A stretch of DNA of 64,000 nt, taken from positions 1-64,000 of the forward strand of contig NZ_JAQAGY010000002.1 in NCBI RefSeq assembly GCF_027533645.1. The letters run 5' to 3'. The DNA comes from Paenibacillus caseinilyticus (lineage in GTDB: Bacteria > Bacillota > Bacilli > Paenibacillales > NBRC-103111). This document shows, piece after piece, positions 61,508 through 64,000 of this stretch. Each line of letters opens with the position of its first letter. The stretch's first letter is position 1. The translations under genes were made by a program, and so were the position numbers. The notes beneath the pieces were generated by a model. That model was not told where the DNA came from and did not search any database. It was given only the letters and a program-made list of their open reading frames with translations.

Positions 61508-61552
61508 GCGTTCCTTCTCCGCCCCGGGCGGAGCGGGGAGCGTCTTATTTCA
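61508..61552 (+). terminator. Hairpin before glycerate kinase
   Basis: GCGTTCC-TT-CTCCGCC pairs with GGCGGAG-CGGGGAGCG, followed by TCTTATTTCATTT. Confidence 0.55.
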
Positions 61553-61631
61553 TTTGGGGGAAGGGCAGGAACAGGGGGGATCCGTCTCGAATTGAGAACG
61601 TATCCAGAATTTATTGATCGGAGTGAATCAT

Positions 61632-62792
61632 GTGCGGATCATAGCTGCCCCCGATTCTTATAAAGGAAGCCTCTCCGCCCTGGAGGCAGCCGGCGCGATC
61701 GAGAAGGGCGTCCTGTCCGTCTTCCCGGAAGCGCAGGTGGACAAGGTGCCTGTCGCGGACGGCGGGGAGGGTACCGCCGAGGCGCTGGTCACGGCCTCCG
61801 GCGGCCGCTTGCTCCGGGAGCGCGTAATGGGCCCGCTCGGCGAACCCGTCGAAGCGTATTGGGGGCTGCTCGGGGACGGGCGCACCGGCGTGATTGAAAC
61901 CGCCGCGGCCTCCGGACTCCCGCTCGTGCCCGCAGACCGGCGCAACCCGGCGCTCACCACGACCTACGGAACGGGAGAGCTGATCCGAGCGGCATTGGAG
62001 CACGGAGTGCGCAAGCTCATCATCGGCCTCGGCGGCAGCGCCACCAATGACGGCGGTGCCGGGCTGCTGCAGGCGCTCGGCGTCCGCTTCCTCGACGGGG
62101 CGGGGGAGGAGCTGCCGCAGGGCGGCGCGGCGCTGGCAAGGCTGGCCCGCATCGATGCGGCGGGCCTGGATCCGCGCCTCGCCGAATGCGCCATCCGCGT
62201 CGCGTGCGACGTCGACAACCCGCTGTGCGGACCGCGCGGCGCTTCGGCTGTGTTCGGTCCCCAGAAGGGGGCCTCGATGGAGATGGTGGCGCAGCTGGAC
62301 TCCGCGCTGCAGCGGTTCGCCGAAGCCGCACACCGGGCGGCGGGCCGTCAGGCGGCCGAGCTTCCGGGCGCGGGAGCGGCGGGGGGCCTCGGGGCCGGGC
62401 TGCTGTACTTCACGGAGGCGGAGCTTACGCCGGGCATCCGGCTCGTGCTTGAGGCGGCGGAGTTCGAGCGGAAGCTGCAGGGGGCCGATCTCGTCATTAC
62501 GGGCGAGGGAGCCACCGACGCCCAGACGGCCTTCGGCAAGGCGCCCGTAGGCGTAGCGCAGATCGCCCGGCAGTACGGGGTGCCGGTGGTCTGTCTCTCC
62601 GGCAGCCTCGGGCCGGGCAGCGGGGATGTGCTGGAGCAGGGGATCGGTGCCCTGATGAGCATCGTCCCCGGGCCCATGCCGCTCCAGGAGTGCATCGCCT
62701 CGGCTCCCGTGCTGGTGGAAGAAGCGGCAGCAAGGCTGTGCCGGCTTCTCCGGGTGGGCATGAAGCTCGGAGGCGCGGAGCGGAGCCGGTAA
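61632..62792 (+). CDS. glxK: Glycerate kinase
   Basis: A 386-residue type I glycerate kinase, phosphorylating glycerate at the expense of ATP. GTG 61632 is used: GGAGTGA (61620-61626) lies six bases before it and the family N-terminus (MRIIAAPDSYKGSLSALEA) begins there. Other family motifs: VADGGEGTAEAL, GLGGSATNDGGAG, VACDVDNPLCGPRGA, ITGEGATDAQTAFGKAP. It stands alone with a strong terminator; no glyoxylate or garD-type neighbours are seen. Confidence 0.92.
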   Translation: MRIIAAPDSYKGSLSALEAAGAIEKGVLSVFPEAQVDKVPVADGGEGTAEALVTASGGRLLRERVMGPLGEPVEAYWGLLGDGRTGVIETAAASGLPLVPADRRNPALTTTYGTGELIRAALEHGVRKLIIGLGGSATNDGGAGLLQALGVRFLDGAGEELPQGGAALARLARIDAAGLDPRLAECAIRVACDVDNPLCGPRGASAVFGPQKGASMEMVAQLDSALQRFAEAAHRAAGRQAAELPGAGAAGGLGAGLLYFTEAELTPGIRLVLEAAEFERKLQGADLVITGEGATDAQTAFGKAPVGVAQIARQYGVPVVCLSGSLGPGSGDVLEQGIGALMSIVPGPMPLQECIASAPVLVEEAAARLCRLLRVGMKLGGAERSR

Positions 62793-62804
62793 TCACACGA
62801 ATAC

Positions 62805-62845
62805 AAGCAGGCCCGAAGGAACGAGATCCTTCGGGCCTGCTTCTT
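62805..62845 (+). terminator. Terminator after glycerate kinase
   Basis: Perfect 16-base arms (62805-62820 and 62827-62842) followed by a short T-rich run. Confidence 0.88.
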
Positions 62846-62879
62846 TAAAATATTAGTATTTATATCATACTATATAAGA

Positions 62880-64000
62880 CGCATTTAACAACGTAACATG
62901 CCGCTGGTATGGGTAATTATTAGTAAAACACCTGAGGCGGCGATGAAGATGGATAAGACGTCAACAGAGATCGAACGCTTGAATGAAGCCATGAAAGAAA
63001 CTTCAGAAAAACGGTTGTACGAGAGATATCTGGCCGTGCGCCTTCATCTGGAAGGTCACTCCTTCGTGGAAATCGGTCAATGGCTTGGCCGCGCTCGCCA
63101 AACGATCAGCAGCTATTGGCAAAGCTATCAAAAACAAGGGATCGCAGGCCTAGAGATGGATCATTCCCCTGGGCAGCCGCCCAAACTGACCGAAGAACAG
63201 AGGCAGCAGCTGGCAGCGATGCTGGAGCAGAAGCAGCCGGCCGATGTTGGCTTTGAAGCCCGCTATACCTGGACATTGCCCCTGGTAGCCGAGTGGATTC
63301 AGCGTGAATTTGGCCAAGAGATTAGCGTTCGTGGCATCAGCGCGATGCTCAAACGGATGAACTTCAGCTTTACCAAAGCCACTTATACACTGGCTAAAGC
63401 TGACAAGGAAGAGCAAACTTATTTCCGGAAACACACCTTCGCCCGGCTCAAGGAACGGGTTGAAGAAGAGGATATTGATCACCTGCTGTTCGAAGACGAA
63501 TCGATGATTCGTTCTTATCAAGCGTTGCAATATAGCTGGTTTCCGCGCGGAAGACAGCGCAGAGTGCCAACGTACGGGAAGCATGAAGGTGCCAAGTTAT
63601 TTGGAGCGATCAATTATGAAACCGGACAAGTACATCATCGAGAAGAAGAAACAGCGGATGTAGCAGCTTGGATACGGTTCCTGGAAGATCTGCTTGCTGC
63701 GTATCCACAGGGAAAGATCGCAATCATTCTGGATAATAGCCGCATTCATCATGCAGCGGCACTGCAGCCTTTTTTGAAAAAGCATACTCGTCTACAACTT
63801 GTCTTTCTACCGCCGTACAGCCCGAACTTAAATCCGGTGGAAGGATTGTGGCTATGGCTAAAGGCAGACGTCGTTAACAATGTGTTTTTTGAAAAGTTTT
63901 ATCGAATCAAGTTACATGTAGGTCAGTTCATGAAGCGAATCAACAAGCATCCATTGATGACAATTGATCGACTACTCTTAAGGTTATAATCTTAATTGCG
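62880..64000 (+). mobile_element. IS630-family insertion sequence, right end at the window edge
   Basis: CGCATTTAACAACGTAAC (62880-62897) on the left matches the reverse complement of GTTATAATCTTAATTGCG (63983-64000) on the right at 13 of 18 positions, as imperfect terminal repeats. IS630 elements duplicate a TA; the right junction lies at or beyond the window end and cannot be checked. Lower GC than its surroundings. Confidence 0.7.
62943..63989 (+). CDS. IS630-family transposase
   Basis: A 348-residue DDE transposase. N-terminal HTH of the winged-helix type (HSFVEIGQWLGRARQTISSYW), a second linker domain, then the catalytic core: LLFEDESMI (first Asp), IILDNSRIHHA (second Asp) and LPPYSPNLNPVEGLW (final Glu). 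The frame is intact, so the element may be active. ATG 62943 is used; ATG 62949 and 62898 are possible, none with a strong ribosome site, as often in IS elements. Confidence 0.9.
   Translation: MKMDKTSTEIERLNEAMKETSEKRLYERYLAVRLHLEGHSFVEIGQWLGRARQTISSYWQSYQKQGIAGLEMDHSPGQPPKLTEEQRQQLAAMLEQKQPADVGFEARYTWTLPLVAEWIQREFGQEISVRGISAMLKRMNFSFTKATYTLAKADKEEQTYFRKHTFARLKERVEEEDIDHLLFEDESMIRSYQALQYSWFPRGRQRRVPTYGKHEGAKLFGAINYETGQVHHREEETADVAAWIRFLEDLLAAYPQGKIAIILDNSRIHHAAALQPFLKKHTRLQLVFLPPYSPNLNPVEGLWLWLKADVVNNVFFEKFYRIKLHVGQFMKRINKHPLMTIDRLLLRL

Noticed and set aside
1..64000. CRISPR arrays, tRNA and rRNA genes, prophage structural genes
   Set aside because: Looked for throughout; none seen.

Overview
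The window looks like chromosomal DNA of a GC-rich, spore-forming Paenibacillaceae species (Paenibacillus type). Evidence: AGGAGG-type ribosome sites with frequent GTG/TTG starts; several YesM/YesN-type two-component systems beside sugar ABC transporters and large secreted polysaccharidases; a B. subtilis-like roc arginine catabolic cluster; a YjcZ-family sporulation peptide; a yusQ/yusR/yusT-like cluster; and a ydaO-type c-di-AMP riboswitch. No rRNA, tRNA or CRISPR array was seen. The species is inferred from gene content only.

Layout. 1-972: an AT-rich orphan gene. 1114-1773: cupin protein with a Tyr/Pro tail. 2089-13229: beta-1,3-glucan locus with a secreted GH81 endoglucanase, two permeases and a lipoprotein binding protein, followed by a response regulator/kinase pair. 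The glucanase and the transporter share a 20-base upstream element. 13504-15377: AraC regulator plus short-chain dehydrogenase. 16019-18334: secreted pectate lyase. 18353-20536: divergent LysR / tautomerase-dehydrogenase cluster with a palindromic operator. 21004-27692: second regulator/kinase pair, then a CUT1 sugar transporter behind a cre site and a run of TACAA repeats. 28030-35067: third transporter (two permeases, binding protein) with kinase and regulator. 35274-36761: small membrane protein, XRE repressor and DUF4386 protein behind a large inverted repeat. 36954-37049: YjcZ-like peptide.

37270-47090 is the arginine/ornithine catabolic region: a RocR-type sigma-54 activator divergent from rocD (ornithine aminotransferase), then rocG (glutamate dehydrogenase), a RocE-like permease, a LysR regulator, rocF (arginase), and an arginase paralogue that has lost several metal and substrate residues. 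Together they would import arginine and convert it through ornithine and glutamate to 2-oxoglutarate. A clear sigma-54 promoter precedes rocD.

47247-58340: RND exporter, pectinesterase without signal peptide, acyl-CoA dehydrogenase-like flavoprotein, class A penicillin-binding protein with a low-complexity tail, an NlpC/P60 wall hydrolase under a c-di-AMP riboswitch, and an alpha/beta hydrolase. 58477-60769: polar amino acid ABC transporter on the minus strand. 61222-62792: a small unknown protein and glycerate kinase. 62880-64000: an IS630-family element whose right end lies at the window edge.

The most unusual items are the degenerate arginase paired with an intact one, the element shared by glucanase and transporter, the riboswitch that ends on the ribosome-binding site, and the palindromic operators at the XRE and LysR loci.
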